Positions 1-12,530 of a DNA stretch of 64,000 nucleotides are shown one piece after another. Under the pieces are notes generated by a model. The model worked only from the letters and a program-made list of their open reading frames with translations, was not told where the DNA came from and ran no database searches. Each line of letters opens with the position of its first letter. Within the stretch, counting starts at the first letter, position 1. The position numbers and the translations under genes are program-made. This DNA comes from Eretmocerus hayati (lineage: Eukaryota; Arthropoda; Insecta; Hymenoptera; Aphelinidae). The stretch is taken from positions 64,102,172 through 64,166,171 of the forward strand of contig CM056744.1 of NCBI GenBank assembly GCA_029851415.1, written 5' to 3'.

Positions 1-3000
1 TGGCATGTCTTCCCTCCCAGTGTCATACAATCTAGAGGCTTTTTGAGCAGAAATTGCTTGAATCTCTCGTTTTAAAATCCAATTGCGAGAATTCAATCTG
101 ATTGAATTTAATAATTTAATTTGTATTCAAGTTTGAAAATTTAAATTTTGAATTCAATAAGTTAATTCTTCTGGTCGTTTTAACGCACTTAGAATTGTTT
201 TTCACGAGCACGGGAGTCTAGACCACTCGCTTTACAATACGTCCACGCGTTACGTGCATAAGATGCAAGTGATCTGGTTTTTTAGAAAATTCACAGATCG
301 ATCCACCGAATTCTGTGAGACGACATACATGTCCGGTTGGAATTTCAAATTTTGACCGAGGATTTTTTTTCTCACAATTTCGATGTAATTTTTTGACCAA
401 AACAGAGGGGTTTTTCCGTTGTTCTTCGAAATAATCGATATTCCTCGTGTTGCGAGGCATTTTAACGAGAAAATCTAGAATTTTGGCAGGAAAAAATGTA
501 TATAGTCTGACAGTAATCGATGGATCGGTCTGCAGATTTTTTCTGGTCTGCTTTCTGTGGTTTCGAACGCAATGTCGTATGGGTTCGGTGATCTGGCCGA
601 TTGTACGCGAACTCGGAAATACATATGGATGACGTATTATTTTTCCGAAAAAGTAACTAAGCCATCGTTTTTAGATCGAAAAATACTCATAGATCAGAAT
701 CTCCAACCCCCTATGATTTTTTAGACCAGACTTGAATATTAGGGGTGCACCTCCCCTTGGATGTGTGACTACCAAACCATGATCATTTGCGTACGCTACC
801 CAAGTTAATGGTATTCGCGTATTCGCGTACGCGAATACGCAGAATAATGGACTCCTCCGGAACATTTTACGTGACCAATCAACCATGGATATTCGCGTGC
901 GCTACTGAGGGTGCAGATTAACGTGCGCAAATGCATGAAGTACTCCAACTGAATCACGCGTGTCGCTATTAAATCAATGGTATCCGCGCAAGCTCCCAGG
1001 AACAGGATAATGAATTCGCTCACTCGGATGAGTGAATGTGGCAACTCCTCCTGGTACTTGCGAATGATCACTAGACCATGACCATTCGCGTACGCTACCC
1101 AAGTGAATTTATTCGCGTACGCGAATCCACAAATGAGAGAAATTTTCCTGAAATTCGCGCGTTACTAACTAACGATGGATTCTCGCGTACGCTACAAGGA
1201 ATGCAGATTCGCCTACGCAGAGTCACGCATGTTTCCCATACCATGGATATCTGCGTACGTTCCCAAGAGGATGACGGAATCTTATACGGGCATCAGTGGA
1301 TAGACCCCTTCCTCCTGAAATTGTGTGTAACAACCAGACCATGAGCGTTCGCGTACGCTACTGAAGTGATTTGGATTTGTGAACGCGAATTCGCGTGTGA
1401 CTACCAGAGCATGGATATTGGCGTACAAGCCAAATCATGCTGATTCGCGTACATTACCTGAATGATGCCGATTCGAGTACGCATGTCCTCGTGTGACCAC
1501 CAAATCATGGATGTTCGCGTAGGCTATCGGTGTAAATGATGTTTGCTTATAAAATTTGTGCGTGATCACCCAACTATGGATATCCACTCTTGCTACTAGG
1601 GATACAGATTCGCGTATGCTACACAATTGATTCGGATCCTCGTTTGCCAATTGAAGGTGTGACTACCGAACCATGCATATTCGCTCAATCTCCCAGAAAA
1701 AATATGATACTAGAATTCGCGTACGTGGATAAGTGGGTGCGACAACTTCTCCTGGTATTCGCGTGTCATCACCAGACCATGAGCACTCGCCAAGTGAACC
1801 ATGTTCGCGTACGCAAATACACAAATCAAAAGACTTCTCCTCAAAGTTGTACGTGCCTCACATATCGTGAATCTTTGCGTACGCTACTAGAAATGCAGAT
1901 TCGCTAACATGCCCAGTAGCGTAAGTGGATATTTATGGTTTGGTAGATACCCGCGAGTTCCAGTTAATGCAGTTCTATACGTGCCTCCGCGTTAGCAAAT
2001 CTGCATCGCTAGTAGCGTACGCGAAGATCCACGATGAGTGAGGCACGTACAACTTTGAGGAGAAGTCTTTTGATTTGTGTATTCGCGTACGCGAACATGG
2101 TTCACTTGAGTAGCGTACGCGAGTGCTCATGGTCTGGTGATGACACGCGAATACCAGGAAAAGTTGTCGCACCCACTTATCCACGTACGCGAATTCTAGT
2201 ATCATATTTTTTCTGGGAGATTGAGCGAATATGCATGGTTCGGTAGTCACACCTTCAATTGGCAAACGAGGATCCGAATCAATTGTGTAGCGTACGCGAA
2301 TCGGCATTCCTAGTAGCATGAGTGGATATCCATGGTTGGGTAATCACGCGCCAATTTTAGAAGAATTCCTTTCATGAGCAAACATCATTCACATCAATAG
2401 AATACGCGAATATTTATGGTTTTGTAGGCGATGCGTACTTCAAGAGAAGTAGTTCCATTCGCTAAACTGCGTACGCAAAAATCGATATTTTTGGTAACGT
2501 CCGCGAATATCCATGATTTGGTAGCCACACGTGGTCGGGCGTACCCGAATCGGGATCATTTTGGTAGCGTGTGCGGATCCGCATGATTTGGCTTGTACGC
2601 CAATATCCATGATTTGGTAGTCGCACGCGAACTTGCATTCGCAAATCCAAATGGATTTAATAGCGTACGCGAACGCTCATGGTCTGGTTGTCACACACTA
2701 CTTCAGGGAGAGAGGGTCTATCCGCTGATGGCCGTACAAGATTCCTTCATTCTTTTGGGAACGTACGTAGACATCCATGGTATGGGAATCATGCGTGACT
2801 TCGCGTTGGCGAATCTGCATCTTTCGTAGGGTACGCGAATATCCATGGTTAGTGAGTCCCGCGCGAATTTTACAAGGAATCCTCTAATTTGTGAATTCGC
2901 GTACGCGAATACCATCCACTTGGGTAGCGTACGCAAATGATCATGGTTCAGTAGTCACACATTCGAGCGGAGGTACACCCCTAATTTTCAAGTCTGGTCT

Positions 3001-3700
3001 CGAAAGTCATGGGGGGTTGGAGATTATGATTCATGAGTATTGCTTCGATCTAAAAACGATGGCTTAGTCACTTTTTCGGAAAAATAATACGTCATCCATA
3101 TGTATTTCCGAGGTCGCGTACAATTGGCCAGATCACCGAACCCATACGACATCGCGTTCGAAACTTGCAGACCGATCCATCGATTCCTGTCAGACTATAT
3201 ACATTTTTTCCTGCCAAAATTCTAGATTTTCTCGTTAAAATGCCTCGCAACTCGAGAAATATCGATCATTTCGAAAAACAACGGAAAAACCCCTTCGTTT
3301 CGGTCGAAAAATTACATCGAAATTGTGAGAAAAAAAAATCCTCGGTCAAAATTTGAAATTCCAACCAGACATGTATGTCGTCTCACAGAATTCGGTGGAT
3401 CGATCTGTGAATTTTCTAAAAAACCAGATCACTTGCTTCTTATGCACGTATCGCGTGGACGTGTTGTAAAGCGAGTGGTCTAGACTCCCGTGCTCGTGAA
3501 AAACAATTCTAAGTGCGTTAAAACGACCAGAAAAATTAACTTATTAAATTTAAAATTTAAATTTTCAAACTTGAATACAAATTAAATTATTACATCCAAT
3601 CAGATTGAATTCTCACAATTGGACTTTAAAACCAGAGATTCAAGCAATTTCTGCTCAAAAAGCCTCTAGATTGTATGACACTCGAAGGGAAGAGATGCCA
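1..3700. mobile_element. Large foldback element with GCGTACGC minisatellite core
   Basis: The first bases of the window are the inverse complement of the bases up to 3700, and the match continues inwards over about 780 bp (for example 600-720 against 2980-3110). Between the arms, about 770-2960, lies a degenerate tandem array of roughly 60-75-bp units built around the self-complementary word GCGTACGC and phrases such as CCATGGATATTCGCG. A near-palindrome is centred near 1955 (about 1590-1907 against 1975-2319). Open frames here only reflect repeat translation. No transposase is present. The left end coincides with the window edge, so a target duplication cannot be checked. Confidence 0.85.
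770..2960. repeat. Degenerate minisatellite rich in GCGTACGC
   Basis: Dozens of copies of TTCGCGTACGC and variants occur, in both orientations because the word is its own reverse complement. They recur every few tens of bases beside CATGG and GATTCGCG words. The array fills the interior of the surrounding foldback, and the unit orientation flips near 1955. No conserved open frame runs through it. Confidence 0.85.
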
Positions 3701-3925
3701 AATCACTGGGCTCTCCCCTGAGTGATACTCTACAACTCGTAGAAGAGCAGAAGTTGATCAGATAGGGTATAAAAGAGAAAGCGACGAGGAAACAAAACAA
3801 CACACACACACACGGACAAAGGGCCTCAAAGATTAGTCTATCTCAGGTGTGGGATGCTTCCTGGAGAAGAAGTATTATCTCCAATCGATAGATCTCGGCG
3901 AGAGGAAGAAAATGGTCTAACTTTT
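3690..3925 (+). repeat. Dispersed repeat, copy 1 (related to 12285-12530)
   Basis: Starts near GCCAAATCACTGGGCTCTC, contains a short CA run at about 3802-3812 and ends in GGCGAGAGGAAGAAAATGG. The same order of words, with many substitutions, is found at 12285-12530. It lies exactly between two foldback elements and may be an end module of one of them. Confidence 0.7.
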
Positions 3926-5584
3926 TCATCCGATTCTACGGCCCAAAATAGGAACTTCGGACCACCTATGGGGCCCAAAAGAAATTTCTCCTCTCCATTG
4001 CACGCACATCCGTCAACAGACCGAAAATTTATCGTGTAAGAATCGATGCTCTTTTATTCACGAAAATGGGAATATTGCGAGTTTTTGAATAGCTGTCGAT
4101 TTGCGGGTACCGGCATCTGAAAGGGCATTAAATAACTATCGAAAACGTTGTCGGAAATTCCTTCTCTGTGATTTAAGGGCCTCCTGAAGGCGAAAGAGTG
4201 TTTTTCACTAAAATGTTGATTTCTCAAAGAGCTCAAATTTTTATTCCTTTAAAATCATATATTTGACGTAAAATTTTGCGTTCTTTCGAAGGAAATGGGT
4301 TTTAGAGAAGTTTGAGATGATCCAAGTGACTTATGAGCCATTTTTTGAAAATTCGATTTTTTCGGTTTCAGAAAAAGGCGATTTTCTGCGCATGTGCACA
4401 AACGTAGACTTTCGGGACCACTTTCAATAGAAAGCTGACAAAATTTCGTATAAAATGACTACCCGCAAAGTTGAAATTCATCCACTGAAACGTGATCTGC
4501 AAGGATTAATCATGTCGAATCAAAATCACATGAAAATTCAGCCCATTAACGCCTTCGTGGCGCCTGCTGAGATGACACATTCACGAGATCTTCTCGGGAC
4601 TCGATTTGAGTACGAAATTGACCTGAAAAAGATTCGGACCACATGTTTTCAACGTAAAATTGTATGAACTTTCGAAATATGCGATGACAAACTCCGTTTG
4701 AGACGAACCCGAGGTGCTACATTCAATTTTTCACAATTTTGAATGTGGAATATCGTATTTTCTGGAAAAAAATTGAATGTAGCACCTCGGGTTTGCCTCA
4801 AACGGGGTTTTTTATCGCATATTTTGAAAGTTCATACAATTTTACGTTGAAACCATGTGGTCCGAATTTTTTTCAGGTCAATTCCGTACTCAATTCGAGT
4901 CCCGAGGAGATCTCGTGAATGTGTCATCTCAGCAGGCGCCACGAAGGCGTTAATGGGCTGAATTTTCATGTGATTTTGATTCGACAAGATTAATCCTTAT
5001 AGATCGCGTTTCAGTGCATGAATTTCAACTTTGCGGGTAGTCATTTTATACGACATTATGTCAGCTTTCTATTGAAAGTGGTCCCGAAAGTCTACGTTTG
5101 TGCACATGCGCAGAAAATCGCCTTTTTCTGAAACCGAAAAAATTGAATTTTCAAAAAATGGCTCATAAGTCACTTGAATTACCCCAAACTTCTCTGAAAC
5201 CTATTTTTTTCGGAAGAACGCAAAATTTAATGTCAAACATATGATTTAAAAAAAATAAAAAAAATGGCTTTTTGAGAAATTAACATTTTAGTGAAAAACA
5301 CTCTTATGCCTCCAGGAGGCTCCCAAATCACAGGGAAAGAATTCCCGACAACGTTTTCGATGGGTTTTTTGATGTCCTTTCAGATGCTGCAACCCGCAAA
5401 TCGACAGCTATTCAAAAACTCGCAATATTCCCATTTTCGTGAATAAAAGAGCATCGATTCTTACACGATAAATTTTCGGTCTGTTGACGGATGTGCGTGC
5501 AATGGAGAGGAGAAATTTGTTCTGGGTCCCATAGGTGGTCCGAAGTTCCTATTTTGGGCCATAGAGTCGAATGAAAAAGGTTAA
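3917..5584. mobile_element. Foldback element B, about 1.67 kb
   Basis: Bases 3921-4720 are repeated in inverse orientation at about 4760-5580, with the paired coordinates summing to about 9500 over the outer part. The outer arm pairs ATCCGATTCTACGGCCCAAA with its complement near 5550-5575. The central loop lies near 4735-4760. The arms differ by scattered substitutions, so this is an old copy. No coding capacity is seen. Confidence 0.85.
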
Positions 5585-7195
5585 AAAAGAATCTGAGAGA
5601 TGACCCCTTTCCGTAGGTCGCTTTGGCGTGGAATTCATCATATATAAATCGATATAGATCCATACCCTTTCCAATCGATTCCTCATCGATTCCCTTATAC
5701 TATAATTCAACCAATCGATCCCGATATTCGGAATCGATATTTGCATGTAATGGTAATTACGCGTGTCTATGTCAACGCAGGGTCGAAGCCGCCGAAAAGT
5801 GTCTCGAAGGGGGGCTCTGGCCATCCGAGGGTATATGAATCGTTGCGCAAGCAAAGCTCGCTCTCTTGTTCCTGAAAAGCCAAAGTGGCAATACTTCCGA
5901 AAATCTATATACCCACGAACGAGCAGGTCTCCCCGAGACAAAAGTAAGTCATCGCCCGGATGCGATATTATATTAGAATATAAAGAATTCCACCATAAGG
6001 CATCCTCGAGATGTATTTGGAATGGGATTAGGCAACAATCGCGGCCCCGGTATGAATAAACCTGCATAGACAGGGACGAAATACTTGGGCATTATATTAG
6101 CTCGCGGTGGCTCATAAAACATAAAATCCAGGCACACTGCCAAGCGTGAGTCGGCCGTCTCTTCATCCAGGATGGGGAATTGACTCACGGCCGACCCGCA
6201 TTACCCAGTGCTTATGGATCGTGTAGGTTTTCACAAGTAGGAAATTTTGCCGTGTCCGCGCCAGAAAACCATCTTTTTTATAATTCGAATCTGTGCGATG
6301 AGCCGAAAATCACGCGTCTTTGCGGTGGTCCGAACACCGTCATATAATAATTTATTACACACAAAGTCAATAGGAAATTTGGTAGGAAACAGATCACACT
6401 TATTATATGTTACAGATAGACGAAGCAGTTAATAATTAAATATTGCATATAAAATCTTATAGAATCATGAAACCATCAATATATGGACAATTTCCATTAT
6501 TTTCTATGTACACGGTTGAGACCGTGGTTTGAAATATATTTAGAATCAATAAATGATCAAGTTAATCGAACGACACTCTTTTCATGAGAAATCATCCTGA
6601 TAATTTTCTTCCCCAATATTATTTTGAATATTTTCAGGTCCTCCCTTTTAAAATCAAAATTTTTGCCTGAGTGCCACTTAGGTATATACGATATCGATCA
6701 GAAAGCAGTATTAGATCGATAGATTTCAATTATATATTCAAGGTATCACGATATCCTGCATGCCTGCTCTAAAGATAGAATTTTCATAAAATTAACGTTC
6801 GATCAGGCACACGCATGGGTAAGCCGATTTTTCTGGGCTGAATTATCGTTTGGGCATGTGATATAATCCAGTATCTTCAATTTGAGTCCACATACATATA
6901 GCCATAGCAAAAATTGCCTGTGTACCAGCGTGCGCATCGATTGAAATGTAGAAATTCGAAATTTTGATATAATTCACTTATGAGCTTATCTTGCTTATAT
7001 AAAACGATATATTCATGCTCGAAATAATCTTCTTTGAATAACATGTGGCCATAGCATGCCCTTTCGGCTAGTATAATTCGAATGGATTTCCCCAACAGCA
7101 GCATCCCCGATTCATCGATCGAAAATACGAGGTGTTCGATCGATCCGAGTAACACGTAAGTAGCTGTTCCAGCGCAAGCAGGATAGCAGAGCGGT
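5585..7195. other. Unassigned AT-rich stretch
   Basis: I recognise no gene. Minus-strand open frames at 5549-6067 (172 codons, overlapping the foldback end) and 6877-7200 (107 codons) have no domain or motif known to me and no convincing splice or start context. I treat them as unsupported. Confidence 0.5.

Positions 7196-7200
<5 letters not shown>

Positions 7201-7239
<39 letters not shown>
7201..7239. repeat. AT dinucleotide microsatellite
   Basis: Uninterrupted alternating AT for about 39 bases. Confidence 0.97.
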
Positions 7240-7242
<3 letters not shown>

Positions 7243-8570
7243 GCAAATGGTAAGCTATGCAACTCGTTTGCTCGGCAAATCATTAGTAATATAAGTATAC
7301 TAATATCCCAACCTCGCAAATAACTCAAAATAATCATCCTCAATTTTAATGAAAATTTTTTTGTGAGCTCATTGAAACATGAGAAACACAATGTATATGG
7401 TTCGGTTTCCGCGACGTGGCGCAGAGTGGCACTAAAAATAATTTTCTGGGTTTCATCGTTAAAATTTGTTTTTTAAGATTGTGAATGTGATACTATGATG
7501 CTTTGATGCTATGAAATTTAAGTTTGACACATTTATGATACTCGACTTGTATTATGATTCAACTCACGATAGCTGGGAGTATTTCCTATCTTTCAGATGG
7601 AGTGAATGCAATGAGAAACTGAGAAACAAGGGAGTCAGTCTCCAACGGCTATTAGCATGAATGAAATCGTCCAATTATCGATGCAACGCTTCACAGACTC
7701 GCATAGTACTTACATCACACATGTCTCCGGTCGTGTGACGCGACGAACTTATTGGCGCCGACTTGGTGGTTGTTAGTCAATGTCCACTGATAAATTCCCA
7801 TACATCGAGGATTTGAACATACCGCACGTACATACATGTACCGCGCACTTTGAAGCTTTGTTCCGCGAAAACGACATACCTCTTGAAATATGGAATGTTA
7901 CAATTGTCTCACCATTGTAGTTATAGCTCAAAATCGTGACAGTATTTTTTGAACATACGAGTTGAATATTTGGTCTCGTCGATCTTGAAGGACGTCTCTC
8001 GACGAGACCAAATATTCAACTCGTATATTAACCATCAAGGACGAAAAAAATCTACCAAAATCACTTATGATATCTTTTGAACAGGCACCGAGTTGTGTCT
8101 TCATTTAGCTCGCCAACTCTTCTATATAATGGAGAGATCTTTTAGAATATCAGTTTTTCCAAAACGTCTTAAATGTCCTGATTTCCTCGACATTCAATCT
8201 CCTAGACAGAATTAAGACGCTACTGCACACTCTTGTGACATAAGTTAGGTAATTATTCTCAAAAAATTGTAGTCCAAGACTTTTTCATCAATCTCATACA
8301 TTTGAGCATGGGACTGGTTTCAATTTGTATCGGTGTGACGTCACCCGGCGCTCACCCACTATGGTCACTCTCAAGTCGTCCGACTTTCAAACAATTTGCG
8401 CAAGGTGAAGAAAATTTTTGGGAATTCTTCCTCTAATTGCACAATACTCATTCTAATTTGCTCGAATTTGCCAAACCTTTCTTGAGGGGGGCAAAAAAAA
8501 TGCAAGACCCCAATTAAAAAACTATTTATCAAGAAAGAAATAACAATATTTTCAAAAAGCTAGATTGTTT
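7240..8570. other. Unassigned stretch
   Basis: No coding region recognised. The only structure I see is the perfect hairpin at 7955-8026. Confidence 0.5.
7955..8026. repeat. Perfect 28-bp inverted repeat with 16-base loop
   Basis: The arm at 7955-7982 (ATACGAGTTGAATATTTGG...) is exactly complementary to 7999-8026, separated by 16 bases. Surrounding sequence shows no similar symmetry, so the perfect match over 28 bp stands out. It could be a very young miniature foldback or a structured RNA stem. Confidence 0.9.
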
Positions 8571-8987
8571 GGGCCATCTAGACTGAGGTTTTTTCGATGA
8601 TTTCTATCGTTTGGTTGAGACAGAATTTCGATGGAGTGAGTTTAAAGATGATCAAAATGGAGTTTTTGTTTATCCATAAAAATGTTTCGCTATTTTTTGC
8701 GTTAGTGTTTGGGGAAAGCTTTTAAACGAGATTTGGGCCATCTAGACTGAGGTTTTTTCGATGATTTCTATCGTTTGGTTGAGACAAAATTTCGATGGAG
8801 TGAGTTTAAAGATGATCAAAATCGAGTTTTTGTTTATCCATAAAAATGTTTCGCTATTTTTTGTGTTAGTGTTTGGGGAAAGCTTTTAAACAAGATTTGG
8901 GCCATCTAGACTGAGGTTTTTTCGATGATTTCTATCGTTTGGTTGAGACAGAATTTCGATGGAGTGAGTTTAAAGATGATCAAAATG
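8571..8987 (+). repeat. 164-bp tandem satellite, left block
   Basis: The word GGGCCATCTAGACTGAGG starts at 8571, 8735 and 8899, giving a period of exactly 164 bp and about 2.5 units. Units differ at only a few bases. The array is interrupted by a LINE and continues at 11731. Confidence 0.97.
8982..8987. repeat. Target duplication of the LINE, left copy (AAAATG)
   Basis: The intact satellite reads ...GATCAAAATGGAG.... On the left side the unit breaks off after AAAATG, and on the right it resumes with AAAATGG at 11731. Part of the right copy is indistinguishable from the A tail, so the true length could be shorter. Confidence 0.7.
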
Positions 8988-11730
8988 TGTATTGTGTCTC
9001 AAAATGTGTTTCAAAATGTGTTATGTGTTTGTACGCTATCCAAAATTGGAACTCATAGTCAGTGGAGATTTCAATCTGCCTCACGTCACATGGTGTAACA
9101 ACCCACTAACAGCCATAAGCAATGATGCTCTGCCTGACCATAAAGAGTGTGCCAACTATATTTTACAAATATGCAGTCATCAGGATTTAGTCCAGTTTTG
9201 TGAAGTGCACCATTCCAAAGGCTACTCATTGGATTTGCTGTTCGCCAATGCATCAAATTGGATATACTTGGATCTTGAAGAAGAATTGCTGCCCACGGAC
9301 CTTCACCATTTACCTTGTGTTCTTCAAAGAAATCATGCTGTACCATTAGAGACTTTGCGTAAAAATTGTGTTAAGTTGGACTTCAGAAATGCTGACTACC
9401 CAAAAATTAATGAAATGTTGAATCAAGTTGATTGGGCAGTTGAGCTTTCTGGTGAGGATTTTGAGGCTAGTGTAGAAAAATTTCATGATATACTGAATAA
9501 TATTATATGTCAGTTTGTCTCGCCTAAGAAAACTTATGTTGATACATTCCCACAGTGGTTCAATTATGACTTGAAAAAATTAGTGCGACGCAAAAGAGAT
9601 CTTCTGAAGGCTTGGAAATCTTCCAACAGACTTGAAGACCGTATATCTTACAGTAAAGCTAGGGCAGAATGCAAGAGAGCTACGAGATTGGCCTATAAAT
9701 CATATATTGCCAAAATTGAGTCGAATATTTCGGATGACAGTAACAAATTTTGGTCTTATGCCTCAAATCTTAACAATGATAACAAATTCCCAGCAAGTAT
9801 GTCATATGGTGACAGACAAACTGACTCTCTTGGTGAAATTGTCAACTTGTTCTCAGAAAACTTTGGATCTGTGTTTAGTGATGCAAATCTTCCTGACTTT
9901 GTCCCTGATGCTATTGACTGCCAGGACCTATTAAGTGAAGTGAACATCCCTTCTGAGGAAGTAGAAAAAGCCATCCTAGCCCTTGATGAAAGTTTTACAG
10001 CCGGACCAGACGGTATACCTCCCTATTTTCTGAAGAAATGCTTATCGTCTCTTCTAGTCCCACTTACCCAACTTTTTAATAGATCTTTACAACTAGGACT
10101 AGTTCCCAAAATCTGGAAGGCAGCGTTTGTGCTTCCGATCCATAAAAGTGGAGTAAGGCAGGACATAACAAATTATAGGCCAATCTCAACCATGAATACT
10201 ATACCTAAGCTTCTTGATGAAATCATTGCCAACGTGATCTCTACTTTTTTTGAGCCTAAAATAACAAGCTGCCAACATGGCTTCATGCCTGGTCGATCTA
10301 CGACCACTGATCTGCTTTTATTACAGGATCACATATTAGAATCGTTTCAAGAAGGGAAACAGTTGACGTTGTATACATTGATTATGCGAAAGCTTTTGAT
10401 TCCGTCAATCATAAATTATTGCTTCAGAAACTATGGGCCTATGGTATTCGAGGAAACCTTTGGAACTGGTGTAGATCATACCTCAGTGATCGCACACAGG
10501 CAGTAAGAATTGATGGAGTGTATTCTGTTTTCATACCCATTATATCAGGTATCCCCCAAGGATCCCATCTGGGTCCTATCTTTTTCAATATTTTTATAAA
10601 TGATCTTCCCGTGGTCGTAAAATCCAGTCATCTGTTGATGTTTGCCGATGATGTCAAATTATACAAAAGAATCTCTGGTCATAACGACAAAGCATTGTTG
10701 CAATCAGATCTGGATAACTTAGTAAGATGGTCAGAGGTCAATGGACTGAAACCAAATAAAAAGAAATGCCAGCAGATCACATTTTCCAGAACTTTATCAG
10801 AGCAAACTGGCAACTATAAAATTGAGAATCAATCCATTGCATCGTGTATTGAAGTGAAAGACCTAGGCGTTCTATTAGACTGTGGATTAACGTTCACTGG
10901 CCATCTTGAACAGCTTATCTCTAAAGCCAATAGATTGGTAGGATTAATAAAAAGGGCAACGGTTGATTTCAAGTCAGAAAACACAATAATCACTCTATAT
11001 AAATCTCTAGTTCTCCCGATTCTGACTTATTGTTCGGTAATCTGGTCACCCATGACCTTAGAGCTCTTCAAGTCACTTGAAAGTGTGCAGCATAATGTTA
11101 TACGTTACGCATCCAAAAAATCTCAAAGTCCTATGCATTACCTGGACCATGACTATTCCCCATACTTGGCTAAATATAACTTGCTCACTATCGAAAAATT
11201 GCATACGTATTATGACTACCTTGCGGTGTATAAAATCTTGAAAGGACACACTAAATGCGCAGATCTTAATTCTAAATTCATTCCAAGAGATGTCCCGTAT
11301 AATGTTAGGAATATTAGACCGATCCTGGGCGAAAACGTAAAGCCTCGCTACCTTGCCCATGCCCCTGTTAACAGATTAAGAAGGCTCTGGAATCAATTAG
11401 ATTCCACCACTAGAGATACTGAAAAAATTAGCAGTTTCAAATCAACTGTTAAGGAAAAGCTAATAGTGATAGATTCTCAGTAATTCTCTAATGGACCAAT
11501 GAATTCGTATAAGACAAATTCTTTTATTTTACACCTAATCAAATTCGGAGCAAATCTACCAAGTTTAATTTTGATTTATTGTATAAAGTCTAAAATTGAT
11601 TAATTTTCGTTGTTATTTATAGCTCCAGTAATCTGATCTACTTAAGTTATGAAACCAAAAATATTGTTTATATACACACTTGTAATTGGGCTTCCAGCCC
11701 GTAATTTATTGAATAAATAAAAATAAAAAA
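8988..11730 (+). mobile_element. 5'-truncated non-LTR retrotransposon (LINE)
   Basis: The insertion lies inside the 164-bp satellite. It holds the end of an APE-type endonuclease, a reverse transcriptase, a short 3' UTR and an A-rich tail (AATAAATAAAAATAAAA and more, 11708-11730). The 5' end is lost: the first recognisable motif is near the end of the endonuclease. The 5' junction carries three copies of CAAAATGTG (8981, 9000, 9012), the first overlapping the target site, as expected from template slippage during target-primed synthesis. Confidence 0.93.
9022..11483 (+). pseudogene. LINE ORF2 fragment: endonuclease C-terminus plus reverse transcriptase, frameshifted
   Basis: The protein nicks DNA and reverse transcribes its own mRNA in autonomous LINEs. 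Visible motifs in order: endonuclease GDFN with downstream W (about 9064-9092), the NYRPIS block (about 10168-10186), QHGFMPGRSTT (about 10273-10305), the first catalytic Asp in DYAKAFD (about 10380-10400), GIPQGSHLGP (about 10549-10578) and the catalytic FADD (about 10641-10652). The frame changes at about 10360-10362: the 8992-10506 frame must be left for the 10362-11483 frame, consistent with loss of one base. The N-terminal half of the endonuclease is missing. The motifs fit the Jockey/CR1/L2 group; I cannot decide the clade. The copy is inactive. Confidence 0.93.
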
Positions 11731-12075
11731 AAAATGGAGTTTTTGTTTATCCATAAAAATGTTTCGCTATTTTTTGCGTTAGTGTTTGGGGAAAGCTTTT
11801 AAACGAGATTTGGGCCATCTAGACTGAGGTTTTTTCGATGATTTCTATCGTTTGGTCGAGACAAAATTTCGATGGAGTGAGTTTAAAGATGATCAAAATC
11901 GAGTTTTTGTTTATCCATAAACATGTTTCGCTATTTTTTGGGTTAGTGTTTGGGGAAAACTTTTAAACGAGATTCGGGCCATCTAGACTGAGGTTTTTTC
12001 GATGATTTCTATCGTTTGGTTGAGACAGAATTTCGATGGAGTGAATTTAAAGATGATCAAAATCGAGTTTTTGGT
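11731..12075 (+). repeat. 164-bp tandem satellite, right block
   Basis: Continuation of the 8571 array after the LINE. GGGCCATCTAGACTG occurs at about 11812 and 11976, again 164 bp apart. The array stops near 12075, just after GATGATCAAAATCGAGTTTTTG. Confidence 0.96.
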
Positions 12076-12284
12076 GGAAATTTTGATTTTTTAGGGAATT
12101 TGAGGTACATAGAGAATAAATGAAATTTTGGTATTAACCAATCGATAGATCTCGCAGAAAAAATCATAGTTTAGGTGACTCAACTTGTTGTGAGAGTGTG
12201 TGAGAAAAAGATATTTATGTATTAAAAGTCGAAATTCGAGCACTTTTGCTTGAAAAAGCCCATGGATCAAATTTGACTGGGAGC

Positions 12285-12530
12285 CGAAAGCTGCCAAATC
12301 ACTGGGCTCTCAGAAATTGTATTTTGGACAACTTGTAGAAAGCCAAAAGTCGATAAGGTGACCAGTAAAAGAGAAAGCGTATCCGGTATAAAACGAGAAA
12401 CACACACACACACACGAACACGGACAAAAGGGTGCAAAGATGGGTTTATGGCTGATGTGGAAGACCATTAGGAGGAAAAGTGTTACCCACAATTGATAGG
12501 TTTTGGCGAGAGGAAGAAAATGGTCTAAGC
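12285..12530 (+). repeat. Dispersed repeat, copy 2 (related to 3690-3925)
   Basis: Shares GCCAAATCACTGGGCTCTC, a CA run (about 12402-12414) followed by a CGGACAAA word, and GGCGAGAGGAAGAAAATGG in the same order and spacing as 3690-3925. Confidence 0.7.

Noticed and set aside
5549..6067. A 172-codon gene on the minus strand
   Set aside because: It overlaps the end of a foldback element, has no recognisable domain and shows no splice or start context.
7197..7391. Open frame ending in a Tyr-Ile repeat
   Set aside because: The repeat is the AT microsatellite; no motif in the rest.
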